A stretch of 64,000 nt of DNA from an uncultured Bacteroides sp. (GCF_910585845.1 NZ_CAJUHF010000008.1:1-64000); one strand, 5' to 3'; numbered from the stretch's first letter, positions 44,465 through 54,161 are shown. Program-made: numbers and translations. Notes: a model not told the origin generated them from the letters alone.

Positions 44465-46366
44465 ATGAAGAAATTATCATTTATCGTATTATCCCTGCTG
44501 ACGGTCTTCACTTTCACGAACTGCTCCGACGGATTGGACAATATCGAATACAATGGAGACAGCGGCGTAACCATAACCACTCCCGAAACAACAGCAATAA
44601 CAAGTATTTCGCTGACTGTTCAATCATTAGTCAGCGGCAATCTGAATAATGTAGTCAGACGAGGATTTTGCTATAGTATAAACAACCCAGTCCCCACCGT
44701 CAAAGAGAATGCAGTGGAAGCCGACGAAAACTTCAATGCAACCATCTCCGGCTTAGCAAGCAGCACAATCTACTATGTGCGCGCATACACTTACGGTAAC
44801 AGCCGTTACACTTACTCCGCAACGCTCACGGTAACCACAGCCGCTTCAAGCATTGACGAGCAACTCAAGAACTATGTAGCCCCTACTTACGCCGATGACT
44901 ATACCGCCATCGCTGACTGGAACAACCGTGGACAATGGAACTTGGCCAATGTACACGACCCAAGTGTCGTACTGGCCGATGACGGTTATTACTACATGTA
45001 CCAGACTGATGCTTCCTATGGAAATGCGCACGTTGCCGGAGGACATTTCCACGCCCGCCGCTCCAAGGATCTTGTGAACTGGGAATATTTGGGAGGAACC
45101 ATGAAATCATTACCCGGATGGGTAATCCCCAAACTGAATGAGATCCGCTCCGCGATGGGATTAGGTGAGGCTTCGCCGGCTGAAAGCGACTTCGGCTATT
45201 GGGCACCTTGTGTACGCAAAGTAAAAGATGGATTATACCGCATGTACTACTCCATCGTAGTACCCGGGCATATCAACGGAGATAATAGTTGGAGCGAACG
45301 TGCATTCATCGGATTGATGGAAAACGACAATCCTGCCAACAATGACGGTTGGGAAGACAAAGGCTACGTCATCACCAATGCTTCGGATAAAGGGCTGGAC
45401 TATATGGTAAAACCTGATGACTGGGGCAACTGTTACTTTAAATGGAATGCCATCGACCCCTCTTATATCATAGATGGAGATGGCAAGCACTTCTTGATTT
45501 ACGGTTCTTGGCATAGCGGCATTGCAGCTGTAGAACTGGAAGCAAACAGCGGAAAGCCTACTGACCTTCCCAATCCGTGGGGAACAAGCAAAGAAATTTC
45601 AGCTTACGGCAAGCTCTTGGTAACCCGTCAAATGGGCAACCGTTGGCAGGCTTCGGAAGGACCGGAAATCATCTATAATCCCCAAACGGGATATTATTAC
45701 CTGTTTGTTGCTTATGATGCTTTGTCTGTCCCCTATAACACCCGCGTTTGCCGCTCACAAAACATCAACGGTCCTTACTTTGGCATTGACGGTACAGACC
45801 TCACCAACACAGGTGGTGAGATGCTTCCTGTCGTCACCCATCCTTATAAATTCAGTAACAGCAACGGGTGGGTAGGTATTTCACACTGCGCCATCTTTGA
45901 TGACGGCAAGGGCAACTGGTTTTATGCTTCACAAGGCAGGTTGCCGGAGAATGTACCGGGGATCAATGCAAGTAACGCAGTAATGATGGGACATGTGCGC
46001 TCTATCCGCTGGACCAAGGACGGCTGGCCGGTGGTAATGCCCGAACGCTACGGTGCTGTCCCCAAAGTATCCATCACCGAAGAAGAGTTAGTCGGAAACT
46101 GGGAACACATCGACCTCTCTTATGCTTACGGTAAACAAAAAGAATCAACCGGCATGACCTTATCCGCTGACCACAAAGTGACAGAAGGAAGTTGGAAAGG
46201 AACCGATTGGACGTATGATGCCGATAACGAACGAATCAGTTTCAGCAATGGAGTGGAAGTTTATCTCCAAAGAGAAGTGGATTGGGAAGCAAATCCCAGA
46301 ACCCACACCATTGTATATGCCGGATATGGCAACAACAAGACGTATTGGGGTAAAAAATCACGTTAA
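44465..46366 (+). CDS. GH43 endo-arabinanase-like lipoprotein
   Basis: A 633-residue surface lipoprotein (Cys20, FTFTNC). It has an N-terminal fibronectin-III-like domain (about 36-125, ISLTVQSLVSGNLNNVVRRGF ... YYVRAYTYGNSRYTYS, split), then a GH43 five-bladed propeller (about 140-525) and a C-terminal beta-domain (about 530-633). Catalytic residues are visible: Asp in ANVHDPSVVL, Asp in WNAIDPSYII and Glu in QASEGPEIIY. Its place as the last gene of susC-susD-SGBP matches the surface endo-alpha-1,5-arabinanase of the B. thetaiotaomicron arabinan PUL, which cuts polymer for import. A strong hairpin follows at 46415. Confidence 0.92.
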   Translation: MKKLSFIVLSLLTVFTFTNCSDGLDNIEYNGDSGVTITTPETTAITSISLTVQSLVSGNLNNVVRRGFCYSINNPVPTVKENAVEADENFNATISGLASSTIYYVRAYTYGNSRYTYSATLTVTTAASSIDEQLKNYVAPTYADDYTAIADWNNRGQWNLANVHDPSVVLADDGYYYMYQTDASYGNAHVAGGHFHARRSKDLVNWEYLGGTMKSLPGWVIPKLNEIRSAMGLGEASPAESDFGYWAPCVRKVKDGLYRMYYSIVVPGHINGDNSWSERAFIGLMENDNPANNDGWEDKGYVITNASDKGLDYMVKPDDWGNCYFKWNAIDPSYIIDGDGKHFLIYGSWHSGIAAVELEANSGKPTDLPNPWGTSKEISAYGKLLVTRQMGNRWQASEGPEIIYNPQTGYYYLFVAYDALSVPYNTRVCRSQNINGPYFGIDGTDLTNTGGEMLPVVTHPYKFSNSNGWVGISHCAIFDDGKGNWFYASQGRLPENVPGINASNAVMMGHVRSIRWTKDGWPVVMPERYGAVPKVSITEEELVGNWEHIDLSYAYGKQKESTGMTLSADHKVTEGSWKGTDWTYDADNERISFSNGVEVYLQREVDWEANPRTHTIVYAGYGNNKTYWGKKSR

Positions 46367-46414
46367 TCCCCCTTTTTCAGAAAGAAAGAGGTGTCTCATA
46401 ATGCCCAAATTGAA

Positions 46415-46455
46415 AGAATTCCCCCTGCACAACTATTTGTCGTAGGGGGAATTCT
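46415..46455 (+). terminator. Terminator of the arabinan susC operon
   Basis: A perfect 12-bp stem AGAATTCCCCCT (46415-46426) with AGGGGGAATTCT (46444-46455) and a 17-base loop. The T-run is poor. Confidence 0.75.
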
Positions 46456-46470
46456 TCTCAAAAAAGGAGT

Positions 46471-46531
46471 TTTGATACATCCTCTTTCTTCGTTTATGTT
46501 GTATAACATGCAAAAGAATGTACCATACAAC
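46471..46531 (+). promoter_or_regulatory. Candidate promoter and AraR operator of the arabinose operon
   Basis: TTTG (46471-46474) and TATGTTGT (46495-46502) are 20 bp apart, a fair match to TTTG-N19-21-TAnnTTTG. Overlapping the -7 side is an inverted repeat: GTTGTAT (46498-46504), ACAT (46506-46509), ATGT (46518-46521) and ATACAAC (46525-46531). A dyad at the transcription start of the mutarotase-symporter-AraR operon is where an autorepressing AraR would be expected. I cannot confirm it against the published AraR motif. Confidence 0.45.
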
Positions 46532-46596
46532 AAAGAAAAGTGTTACTTTTACACCCAAAAGAAGATAATTATCTCATTTACATTAAATACAAAACC

Positions 46597-47736
46597 ATGA
46601 AAAGACAAGTTTTACTTGCAGGAGTTGCCGCAATGATGTTGACTGCGTGTAACCACCAACCAGAAACAGCGCTTACGCTCTCCGGCCTTGATCCGGTAAA
46701 ATTCCAAACAACAGTAAACGATGCCCAAACGCAGCTTTACACCTTAAAAAACAAAGCTGGTATGGAAGTGTGTATCACCAACTTTGGAGGTCGCATCGTA
46801 TCTATTATGGTACCTGACAAGAATGGTACTATGCAAGATGTAGTATTAGGCTTCGACAGTATCGCCGATTACATCAACATTCCCAGTGACTTCGGTGCTT
46901 CTATCGGACGCTATGCCAACCGAATCAATCAAGGAAAAATCGTATTGGACGGAGATACGATCCAGCTGCCGAAAAACAACTTCGGCCATTGCCTGCACGG
47001 TGGTCCAAAAGGATGGCAATACCAAGTCTACAATGCCAACCCTATTGACAATACAACTTTGGAACTGACCCGCATTTCTCCGGACGGAGACGAGAACTTC
47101 CCCGGTAACCTGACAGCTAAAGTCCTGTTCAAACTGACTGAAGACAATGCCATAGACATAAAGTATAGTGCCACTACGGATAAGAAGACCATCATCAACA
47201 TGACCAATCACTCTTACTTCAACTTATCCGGTAATCCTGCCCAAGCAGCAACCGATCATATCTTATATGTGAACGCCGACAATTATACTCCGGTAGACAA
47301 CACATTTATGACCACAGGGGAAATTGTACCAGTGAAAGACACCCCTATGGATTTCACTACTCCTAAAGCCGTGGGACAGGATATTACAAAATACGATTTC
47401 GCCCAATTGAAGAATGGAAACGGTTATGACCACAACTGGGTGTTGAACACTAAGGGTGACCTCTCAGTAGTAGCCGCAAGACTGACATCACCAGTTAGTG
47501 GAATCACACTGGAAGTATATACTGACGAACCGGGCATACAGGTTTATACCGGCAATTTCCTGGATGGAACCGTTACTGGCAAAAAAGGCATCGTTTATAA
47601 CCAACGTGCTTCCGTATGCTTGGAAACACAACACTATCCCGACAGCCCCAACAAACCTGAATGGCCCAGCGTTGTGTTGGAACCGGGAGAAACCTACAAT
47701 AGCGAATGTTTTTTCAAATTTTCAGTAGAGCAATAA
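46597..47736 (+). CDS. Aldose 1-epimerase-like mutarotase, lipoprotein (arabinose operon)
   Basis: A 379-residue GalM-family mutarotase with a lipoprotein signal (MKRQVLLAGVAAMMLTAC, Cys18), so it is periplasmic or membrane anchored, unlike the cytoplasmic galM at 25263. Motifs: NNFGHCLHGGPKGWQYQV, INMTNHSYFNLSG, PGIQVYTGNFLDG and CLETQHYPDSPN carry the two His and the Glu of the active site. It probably equilibrates anomers of L-arabinose before uptake by the symporter encoded 25 bp downstream. I chose the ATG at 46597 because it starts the signal peptide. In-frame codons upstream would overlap the promoter region. Confidence 0.9.
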   Translation: MKRQVLLAGVAAMMLTACNHQPETALTLSGLDPVKFQTTVNDAQTQLYTLKNKAGMEVCITNFGGRIVSIMVPDKNGTMQDVVLGFDSIADYINIPSDFGASIGRYANRINQGKIVLDGDTIQLPKNNFGHCLHGGPKGWQYQVYNANPIDNTTLELTRISPDGDENFPGNLTAKVLFKLTEDNAIDIKYSATTDKKTIINMTNHSYFNLSGNPAQAATDHILYVNADNYTPVDNTFMTTGEIVPVKDTPMDFTTPKAVGQDITKYDFAQLKNGNGYDHNWVLNTKGDLSVVAARLTSPVSGITLEVYTDEPGIQVYTGNFLDGTVTGKKGIVYNQRASVCLETQHYPDSPNKPEWPSVVLEPGETYNSECFFKFSVEQ

Positions 47737-47761
47737 TTGTTAACCTTTAAATATTAAAATT

Positions 47762-49456
47762 GTGGAAGCATTAGATTGGATTGTTATCGGAGTCTTTGCT
47801 GTGGCTCTGATAGGTATTATTGTTTGGGTTGTCAAGCAAAAACAGAACGATTCAGCAGACTATTTTTTAGGTGGACGCGATGCTACATGGATTGCTATCG
47901 GTGCGTCTATTTTCGCATCAAACATCGGATCGGAACACTTGATCGGTTTAGCAGGCGCAGGAGCCTCCAGCGGTATGGCTATGGCACACTGGGAAATTCA
48001 AGGATGGATGATTCTTATTTTAGGATGGGTATTTGTGCCTTTCTATACAAGAAGCATGGTGTACACGATGCCGGAATTTTTGGAACGTCGCTACAATCCG
48101 CAGTCACGTACCATATTGTCCGTCATTTCTTTAATCAGCTACGTATTGACCAAAGTTGCGGTTACGGTATATGCCGGAGGTCTGGTTTTCCAACAAGTGT
48201 TCGGGATCAAGGAACTTTGGGGAATTGACTTCTTCTGGATCGCAGCTATCGGTTTGGTACTAATCACTGCCCTATACACCATTTTCGGAGGTATGAAGTC
48301 AGTACTTTACACTTCTGTGCTGCAAACTCCGATTCTGCTTTTGGGTTCACTAATCATTCTTGTCCTTGGTTTCAAAGAATTGGGGGGCTGGGATGAAATG
48401 ATGAGGATTTGCGGTGCAGTGACCGTAAACGAACAAGGCAATACAATGACCGAATTGATTCGCAGCAACAGCGACCCCAACTTCCCTTGGCTGGGAGCAT
48501 TGATCGGCTCGGCTATTATCGGTTTCTGGTACTGGTGTACTGACCAGTTCATCGTGCAACGTGTGCTTTCTGGAAAGAACCAGAAAGAAGCTCGCCGTGG
48601 TACGATCTTCGGTGCTTACTTGAAACTGTTACCGGTATTCCTGTTCCTGATTCCAGGCATGATTGCTTTTGCTCTCCACCAGAAATATATCGGTGCAGGC
48701 GGTGAAGGTTTCCTTCCGATGCTTGCTAATGGTAATGCAAATGCCGATGCAGCTTTCCCCACATTGGTAGCCAAATTATTACCCGCGGGTGTTAAAGGGC
48801 TGGTTGTTTGCGGTATCTTGGCAGCCCTGATGAGTTCATTGGCCTCTCTGTTCAATTCTTCGGCAATGTTGTTCACAATTGACTTCTACAAACGTTTCAA
48901 ACCCAATACACCGGAAAAGAAATTAGTTGGTATTGGTCAGGCAGCAACTGTAGTTATTGTGATTCTGGGTATATTGTGGATTCCTATCATGCGTAGCGTA
49001 GGTGACGTTCTTTATACGTACTTACAAGACGTTCAATCTGTTTTAGCTCCAGGTATTGCGGCTGCATTCCTGCTGGGTATATGCTGGAAACGCACTTCTG
49101 CACAAGGCGGTATGTGGGGATTGATTGCCGGTATGGTAATCGGTCTGACACGTCTGGGAGCCAAAGTATATTATAGCAACATAAGCGATGCAACCGACGG
49201 CATGTTCAAATACCTGTTCTACGATATGAACTGGCTGTTCTTCTGCGGATGGATGTTCCTATTCTGCATCATTGTAGTCATTCTGGTCAGCCTGGCAACA
49301 GAAGCACCTGCTACCGACAAGATACAAGGCTTGGTGTTCGGAACCTCTACTCCAGAACAAAGAGCAGAAACACGCGCCAGCTGGAATCATTGGGATATTA
49401 TCCACACGATTATTATCTTAGGTATTACAGCCGCTTTCTATATCTATTTCTGGTAA
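47762..49456 (+). CDS. Sodium:solute symporter (SSS family), probable L-arabinose transporter
   Basis: A 564-residue inner-membrane Na+/sugar symporter of the SSS/SGLT family with about 14 membrane helices. Motifs include SADYFLGGRDATWIAIGASIFASNIGSEHLIGLAG (split over about 30-66, the SSS signature with Na+-site Ser/Ala) and FWYWCTDQFIVQRVLSGKN. The start codon is GTG at 47762; the next in-frame Met is far inside, so GTG is probably real. It lies between the mutarotase and araR, which points to L-arabinose as substrate. A hairpin after the stop (49464-49518) may separate the transporter from araR. Confidence 0.9.
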   Translation: MEALDWIVIGVFAVALIGIIVWVVKQKQNDSADYFLGGRDATWIAIGASIFASNIGSEHLIGLAGAGASSGMAMAHWEIQGWMILILGWVFVPFYTRSMVYTMPEFLERRYNPQSRTILSVISLISYVLTKVAVTVYAGGLVFQQVFGIKELWGIDFFWIAAIGLVLITALYTIFGGMKSVLYTSVLQTPILLLGSLIILVLGFKELGGWDEMMRICGAVTVNEQGNTMTELIRSNSDPNFPWLGALIGSAIIGFWYWCTDQFIVQRVLSGKNQKEARRGTIFGAYLKLLPVFLFLIPGMIAFALHQKYIGAGGEGFLPMLANGNANADAAFPTLVAKLLPAGVKGLVVCGILAALMSSLASLFNSSAMLFTIDFYKRFKPNTPEKKLVGIGQAATVVIVILGILWIPIMRSVGDVLYTYLQDVQSVLAPGIAAAFLLGICWKRTSAQGGMWGLIAGMVIGLTRLGAKVYYSNISDATDGMFKYLFYDMNWLFFCGWMFLFCIIVVILVSLATEAPATDKIQGLVFGTSTPEQRAETRASWNHWDIIHTIIILGITAAFYIYFW

Positions 49457-49463
49457 AACAAAG

Positions 49464-49518
49464 GCGAGCTACAAGCCGTAACAGCATTATAATACACCCG
49501 CTGCAACTTGTAGCTCGC
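49464..49518 (+). terminator. Hairpin between symporter and araR
   Basis: A perfect 12-bp stem GCGAGCTACAAG (49464-49475) with CTTGTAGCTCGC (49507-49518) and a 31-base loop. No T-run, so partial termination or RNA processing is more likely than a full stop. Confidence 0.6.
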
Positions 49519-49533
49519 AACTCATAAATTAAT

Positions 49534-50211
49534 ATGAATAAATATTATAGCTCAAATCCAACTTTCTATGTTGGTATAGACTGCATTATTTTCGGTTTCA
49601 ACGAAGGAGAATTGGACCTGTTATTGCTGAAACGAAACTTTCAGCCTGCAATGGGTGAATGGTCTTTGATGGGTGGATTTGTGCAACAGAGTGAAAGTGT
49701 AAATGATGCCGCCAAGCGCGTACTGACAGAACTCACCGGGCTGGAAAATGTATACATGGAACAAGTGGGAACGTTCGGAGAAGTCGAACGTGATCCGGGA
49801 GAACGAGTTATCTCCATCGCTTACTATGCACTGATCAACATCAATGAATACGACCGTGAACTGGTGCGTCAGCACAATGCATATTGGGTGAACATCAATG
49901 AGCTTCCCCCGCTGATTTTCGACCATCCTCAAATGGTGGAGCAGGCCAGGAAATTGATGCAGCAAAAAGCATCCACAGAACCTATTGGATTTAATCTGTT
50001 ACCCCAATTATTCACTCTATCCCAATTACAAAGTCTCTACGAAGCTATTTATGGCGAACAGATAGATAAACGTAACTTCCGTAAACGAATAGCTGAAATG
50101 GATTACATCGAAAAGACAGACAAGATTGATAAAACCGGTTCCAAACGCGGTGCAGCCTTATATAAATTCAATGAAAAGGCATACCGCAAGGCACCCAAAT
50201 TTAAACTATGA
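49534..50211 (+). CDS. araR: AraR, Nudix-type (NrtR family) arabinose repressor
   Basis: A 225-residue regulator with an N-terminal Nudix-like domain (about 10-135) and a C-terminal winged helix-turn-helix (about 150-220, QLQSLYEAIYGEQIDKRNFRKRIAEM, split). The Nudix box is degenerate: GGFVQQSESVNDAAKRVLTELTGL lacks the RExxEE core, so the domain should bind a ligand rather than hydrolyse one. Characterised Bacteroides AraR proteins of this family bind L-arabinose and leave the DNA. It is placed inside the arabinose operon and probably represses it and itself. Its stop overlaps an in-frame ATG of the next gene region (ATGA). Confidence 0.92.
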   Translation: MNKYYSSNPTFYVGIDCIIFGFNEGELDLLLLKRNFQPAMGEWSLMGGFVQQSESVNDAAKRVLTELTGLENVYMEQVGTFGEVERDPGERVISIAYYALININEYDRELVRQHNAYWVNINELPPLIFDHPQMVEQARKLMQQKASTEPIGFNLLPQLFTLSQLQSLYEAIYGEQIDKRNFRKRIAEMDYIEKTDKIDKTGSKRGAALYKFNEKAYRKAPKFKL

Positions 50212-50222
50212 TAATTAATATT

Positions 50223-50912
50223 ATGCTGGAAGAACTGAAAGAAAAAGTATTCCATGCCAACCTTGAACTGGTGAAGCATGGACTGGTTATCTTCACTTGG
50301 GGAAATGTATCAGCTATTGACCGTGAGTCAGGGCTGGTAGTCATCAAACCCAGTGGTGTAAGCTATGACGATATGAAAGCTGAAGACATGGTAGTAGTTG
50401 ACCTCAACGGGAAAGTAGTAGAAGGACGACTGAATCCTTCTTCCGACACTCCTACCCACATCGTACTCTACAAAGCTTTCCCTGAAATAGGCGGTGTGGT
50501 ACATACCCACTCTACCTATGCGACTGCTTGGGCACAGGCAGGATGCGATATACCCAACATCGGCACCACGCATGCCGACTATTTCCACGATGCCATACCT
50601 TGCACGGCAGATATGACAAAAGAAGAAGTGGAAGGAGCCTACGAACTGGAAACCGGAAACGTCATCGTCAAACGTTTCGAAGGACTGAATCCTGTACACA
50701 CACCAGGGGTATTGGTGAAGAATCACGGTCCTTTCTCATGGGGAAAAGATGCACACGATGCAGTGCACAATGCCGTAGTGATGGAACAAGTAGCAAAAAT
50801 GGCAAGCATAGCCTATAGTGTCAACCCGAATTTGACCATGAATCCACTGCTGGTAGAAAAGCACTTCAACCGTAAACATGGTCCCAATGCCTATTACGGA
50901 CAAAAGAAATAA
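50223..50912 (+). CDS. araD: L-ribulose-5-phosphate 4-epimerase
   Basis: A 229-residue class II aldolase-fold epimerase converting L-ribulose-5-phosphate to D-xylulose-5-phosphate. Motifs: TWGNVSAIDRE (phosphate loop), KPSGVSYDDM, SSDTPTHIVLYKAF, VVHTHSTYATAWAQAG (zinc His-x-His) and the third zinc His near VKNHGPFSWG. I chose the ATG at 50223 (MLEELKEKVF), the usual start in the family. An ATG at 50208 overlapping the araR stop would add five residues and could provide translational coupling. Confidence 0.96.
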   Translation: MLEELKEKVFHANLELVKHGLVIFTWGNVSAIDRESGLVVIKPSGVSYDDMKAEDMVVVDLNGKVVEGRLNPSSDTPTHIVLYKAFPEIGGVVHTHSTYATAWAQAGCDIPNIGTTHADYFHDAIPCTADMTKEEVEGAYELETGNVIVKRFEGLNPVHTPGVLVKNHGPFSWGKDAHDAVHNAVVMEQVAKMASIAYSVNPNLTMNPLLVEKHFNRKHGPNAYYGQKK

Positions 50913-50949
50913 AATCAACTATTTAGAATTACAATAAAAACAATCAATC

Positions 50950-52458
50950 ATGAGCGCATTTGATCAATATGAAGTATGGTTCGTAACCGGAGCACAGCTC
51001 CTGTACGGAGGCGATGCAGTTATCGCAGTAGACGCACATAGTAACGAAATGGTAGCCGGACTGAACGCCAGTGGGAATCTGCCTGTTAAAGTTGTCTACA
51101 AAGGTACAGTAAACTCCTCAAAAGAAGTGACTGCCGCTTTCAAAGCAGCCAACAATGATGAGAAATGTATCGGTGTCATCACTTGGATGCACACTTTCTC
51201 TCCTGCCAAAATGTGGATTCACGGCTTGCAGGAATTGAAGAAGCCATTGTTGCACTTCCATACACAATTCAATAAAGAAATTCCTTGGGACACCATGGAT
51301 ATGGACTTCATGAACTTGAACCAATCCGCCCACGGAGACCGCGAATTCGGTCATATCGTAACCCGCATGCGCAAGAACCGCAAAGTAGTTGTCGGCCACT
51401 GGCAAGACGAAAAAGCACAAGGACAGATAGCAGCATGGATGCGTGTATGTGCAGGCTGGGCCGACGCACAGGATATGTTGATTATCCGCTTTGGCGACCA
51501 GATGAACAACGTTGCCGTAACTGATGGCGACAAAGTATCCGCCGAGCAAGTATTAGGCTATCACGTAGATTATTGTCCGGTTAACGACCTGATGAAGTAC
51601 TATAATGCAGTAGAAGACAACGATGTACAGGCTCTTGTGGAAACCTATTTCAAAGAGTACGACCACGCTCCCGAACTGGAAGACGGACGCACAATGGCTT
51701 ATCAGAAAGTATGGAACTCTGCTAAAGCAGAAATCGCCCTTCGCCGCATCCTGAAGGATACAGGTGCCAAAGCATTCACCACCAACTTCAATGACCTGGG
51801 TGACTTCGACCAGATTCCGGGATTGGCATCCCAACGTCTGATGGCAGAAGGCTACGGCTTCGGTGCAGAAGGTGACTGGAAGACAGCTGCATTATACCGT
51901 ACCACTTGGTTCATGAGTCAAGGTATGCCTAAGGGATGTTCTTTCCTCGAAGACTATACTCTGCACTTCGATGGCGAAAAGAGTGCCATCCTGCAAGCAC
52001 ACATGCTGGAAGTATGTCCGCTGATAGCTGAGGCCAAACCGAAACTGGAAGTACATCGCCTAAGCATCGGTATCGACAGCGAAACGGCACGCCTCGTGTT
52101 CACCAGCAAGCAAGGTGAAGGCGTAGCAGCCACTATTGTTGATTTGGGCAACCGTTTCCGTCTGATCGTAAACAAGGTGGAATGCATCAAGAGCAAACCG
52201 CTGCCGAAACTTCCCGTAGCCAGCGCTTTGTGGATTCCGCAGCCTAACCTCGAGATTGGTGCCGCCGCATGGATCCTGGCAGGTGGTACCCATCACACCA
52301 GCTTCTCTTACGACCTGACAGTAGAATACTGGGCCGACTATGCAGAAATGGCAGGTATCGAAATGGTTGTCATTGATGAAAATACAACAATCAGCGAGTT
52401 CAAGAAAGAACTGCGCATGAATGAAGTATATTACATGTTGAACAAAGCACTTTGCTGA
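50950..52458 (+). CDS. araA: L-arabinose isomerase
   Basis: A 502-residue isomerase converting L-arabinose to L-ribulose with Mn2+. The sequence is typical from the start: EVWFVTGAQLLYGG, GVITWMHTFSPAKMWI, LLHFHTQFNKEIPW, QSAHGDREFGHI and MAEGYGFGAEGDWKTAAL (with metal-binding Glu), with the C-terminal GGTHHTSFSYDL carrying a conserved His. Length matches E. coli AraA (500). It lies 37 bp after araD and 2 bp before araB. Confidence 0.98.
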   Translation: MSAFDQYEVWFVTGAQLLYGGDAVIAVDAHSNEMVAGLNASGNLPVKVVYKGTVNSSKEVTAAFKAANNDEKCIGVITWMHTFSPAKMWIHGLQELKKPLLHFHTQFNKEIPWDTMDMDFMNLNQSAHGDREFGHIVTRMRKNRKVVVGHWQDEKAQGQIAAWMRVCAGWADAQDMLIIRFGDQMNNVAVTDGDKVSAEQVLGYHVDYCPVNDLMKYYNAVEDNDVQALVETYFKEYDHAPELEDGRTMAYQKVWNSAKAEIALRRILKDTGAKAFTTNFNDLGDFDQIPGLASQRLMAEGYGFGAEGDWKTAALYRTTWFMSQGMPKGCSFLEDYTLHFDGEKSAILQAHMLEVCPLIAEAKPKLEVHRLSIGIDSETARLVFTSKQGEGVAATIVDLGNRFRLIVNKVECIKSKPLPKLPVASALWIPQPNLEIGAAAWILAGGTHHTSFSYDLTVEYWADYAEMAGIEMVVIDENTTISEFKKELRMNEVYYMLNKALC

Positions 52459-52460
52459 TT

Positions 52461-54059
52461 ATGAAACCGGATGCTAAATCAACCATAGAAAACGGCAAAG
52501 CTATTCTGGGTATAGAATTCGGCTCTACCCGAATAAAGGCTGTTTTGATTGACGAAGAGAACAAACCTATCGCTCAGGGAAGCCACACTTGGGAAAACCA
52601 ATTGGTAGACGGACTTTGGACGTATAGCATTGAAGCCATCTGGCATGGACTGCAGGACTGCTACGCTGATCTGCGCTCAAATGTAAAGGCATTGTATGGC
52701 ATAGAGATAGAAACGTTGGCAGCCATCGGTATCAGCGCCATGATGCACGGCTACATGGCGTTCGATAAGAGAGAGGAAATTCTTGTGCCTTTCCGCACTT
52801 GGAGAAATACCAATACAGGCAAGGCGGCAGCCGCTCTATCGGAACTGTTCGTTTACAACATTCCTTTACGATGGAGCATCTCCCATCTGTATCAGGCCAT
52901 TTTAGATAACGAAGAGCACGTCAAAGAGATTGATTATCTGACTACCCTGGCAGGATATATTCATTGGCAAATGACAGGTCAGAAGGTGTTGGGGATAGGC
53001 GATGCATCAGGTATGCTACCTATAGACCCGATTACCAAGAACTACTCTGCCGAAATGGTAGATAAGTTCGACAAGCTGATTGCCCCACAGGGATTTGACT
53101 GGAAACTGTCGGATATCCTCCCCAAAGTATTGTCAGCGGGTGAGAATGCCGGCTACCTCACCCCGGAAGGTGCACAGAAACTTGATGTTTCAGGCCATCT
53201 GAAAGCAGGAGTACCAGTCTGCCCGCCCGAAGGAGATGCAGGCACAGGTATGGTGGCAACCAATGCAGTCAAACAACGTACAGGAAATGTTTCGGCAGGT
53301 ACTTCATCCTTCTCTATGATTGTATTGGAAAAGGATCTATCTCAACCGTATGAAGTGATTGACATGGTCACAACTCCTGACGGAAGTCCCGTAGCGATGG
53401 TACATTGCAATAATTGCACATCCGACCTCAATGCATGGGTCAATCTGTTTAAGGAGTATCAAGAATTGTTAGGCATTCCGGTAGATATGAATGAAGTATA
53501 TGGAAAACTCTACAATCACGCTCTTACAGGCGATGCTGATTGTGGAGGCCTCATTTCATACAACTACATTTCAGGCGAACCAGTAATGGGACTTGCAGAC
53601 GGAAGACCCATGTTTGTACGTTCAGCAAACGACAAGTTCAACCTTGCCAACCTGATGAGGACACATCTGTATGCTTCTGTCGGCGTTCTCAAGATCGGTA
53701 ATGACATTCTCTTCAAAGAAGAAAAAGTCAAAGTAGACAGAATCACAGGACATGGAGGATTGTTCAAGACCAAAAACGTAGGTCAGCGAGTACTTGCAGC
53801 TGCATTAAACTCACCAATCTCGGTGATGGAAACAGCTGGTGAAGGCGGCGCTTGGGGTATTGCCTTGTTAGGTTCTTATCTCGTGAACAACAAGAAGAAT
53901 CAACCACTTGATGTTTTCCTCGATGAGCAAGTGTTCGGTGGAGATGCAGGCATTGAAATCTCTCCTACAGCAGAAGAGGTAGAAGGTTTTAACGCATACA
54001 TCGAAAACTATAAAGCAGCACTGCCCGTAGAAGAAGCAGCGGTGAAATTCAAGAAGTAA
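52461..54059 (+). CDS. araB: FGGY-family kinase, probable L-ribulokinase
   Basis: A 532-residue FGGY carbohydrate kinase. It has LGIEFGSTRIKAVLIDEENK (phosphate-1 loop), ISAMMHGYMAFDK, PFRTWRNTNT, a Gly-rich EGDAGTGMVATNAVKQRTGNV adenosine region (split) and TAGEGGAWGIALLGSYL near the C-terminus. Databases often label this branch xylulokinase. Its place directly after araA (ATG 2 bp after the araA stop) and before arabinose-linked genes argues for L-ribulokinase, the only missing step between AraA and AraD here. It is not close to the E. coli AraB branch, so it is a Bacteroidetes-specific form. An upstream TTG in frame is unlikely to be the start. Confidence 0.88.
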   Translation: MKPDAKSTIENGKAILGIEFGSTRIKAVLIDEENKPIAQGSHTWENQLVDGLWTYSIEAIWHGLQDCYADLRSNVKALYGIEIETLAAIGISAMMHGYMAFDKREEILVPFRTWRNTNTGKAAAALSELFVYNIPLRWSISHLYQAILDNEEHVKEIDYLTTLAGYIHWQMTGQKVLGIGDASGMLPIDPITKNYSAEMVDKFDKLIAPQGFDWKLSDILPKVLSAGENAGYLTPEGAQKLDVSGHLKAGVPVCPPEGDAGTGMVATNAVKQRTGNVSAGTSSFSMIVLEKDLSQPYEVIDMVTTPDGSPVAMVHCNNCTSDLNAWVNLFKEYQELLGIPVDMNEVYGKLYNHALTGDADCGGLISYNYISGEPVMGLADGRPMFVRSANDKFNLANLMRTHLYASVGVLKIGNDILFKEEKVKVDRITGHGGLFKTKNVGQRVLAAALNSPISVMETAGEGGAWGIALLGSYLVNNKKNQPLDVFLDEQVFGGDAGIEISPTAEEVEGFNAYIENYKAALPVEEAAVKFKK

Positions 54060-54068
54060 TTATTCATG

Positions 54069-54114
54069 ATGAGAGTGTGCAAGACACAGCTTCGTGCATT
54101 GCGCACACTCTCAT
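54069..54114 (+). terminator. Terminator of the arabinose operon
   Basis: A perfect 12-bp stem ATGAGAGTGTGC (54069-54080) with GCACACTCTCAT (54103-54114), 9 bp after the araB stop. The 304-bp gap before the GH51 gene holds this hairpin and a short direct repeat (54139-54158), with nothing else I can support. Confidence 0.75.
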
Positions 54115-54138
54115 TATGCAAATGATGCTTTTACCATA

Positions 54139-54161
54139 CGTATATTGTTGCGTATATTTTG
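54139..54161 (+). promoter_or_regulatory. Direct repeat CGTATATT, possible promoter region of the GH51 gene
   Basis: CGTATATT occurs at 54139-54146 and 54151-54158, 12 bp apart, and the second runs into TATATTTTG, a near match to the -7 consensus. It is about 200 bp upstream of the GH51 start. Weak evidence. Confidence 0.3.
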
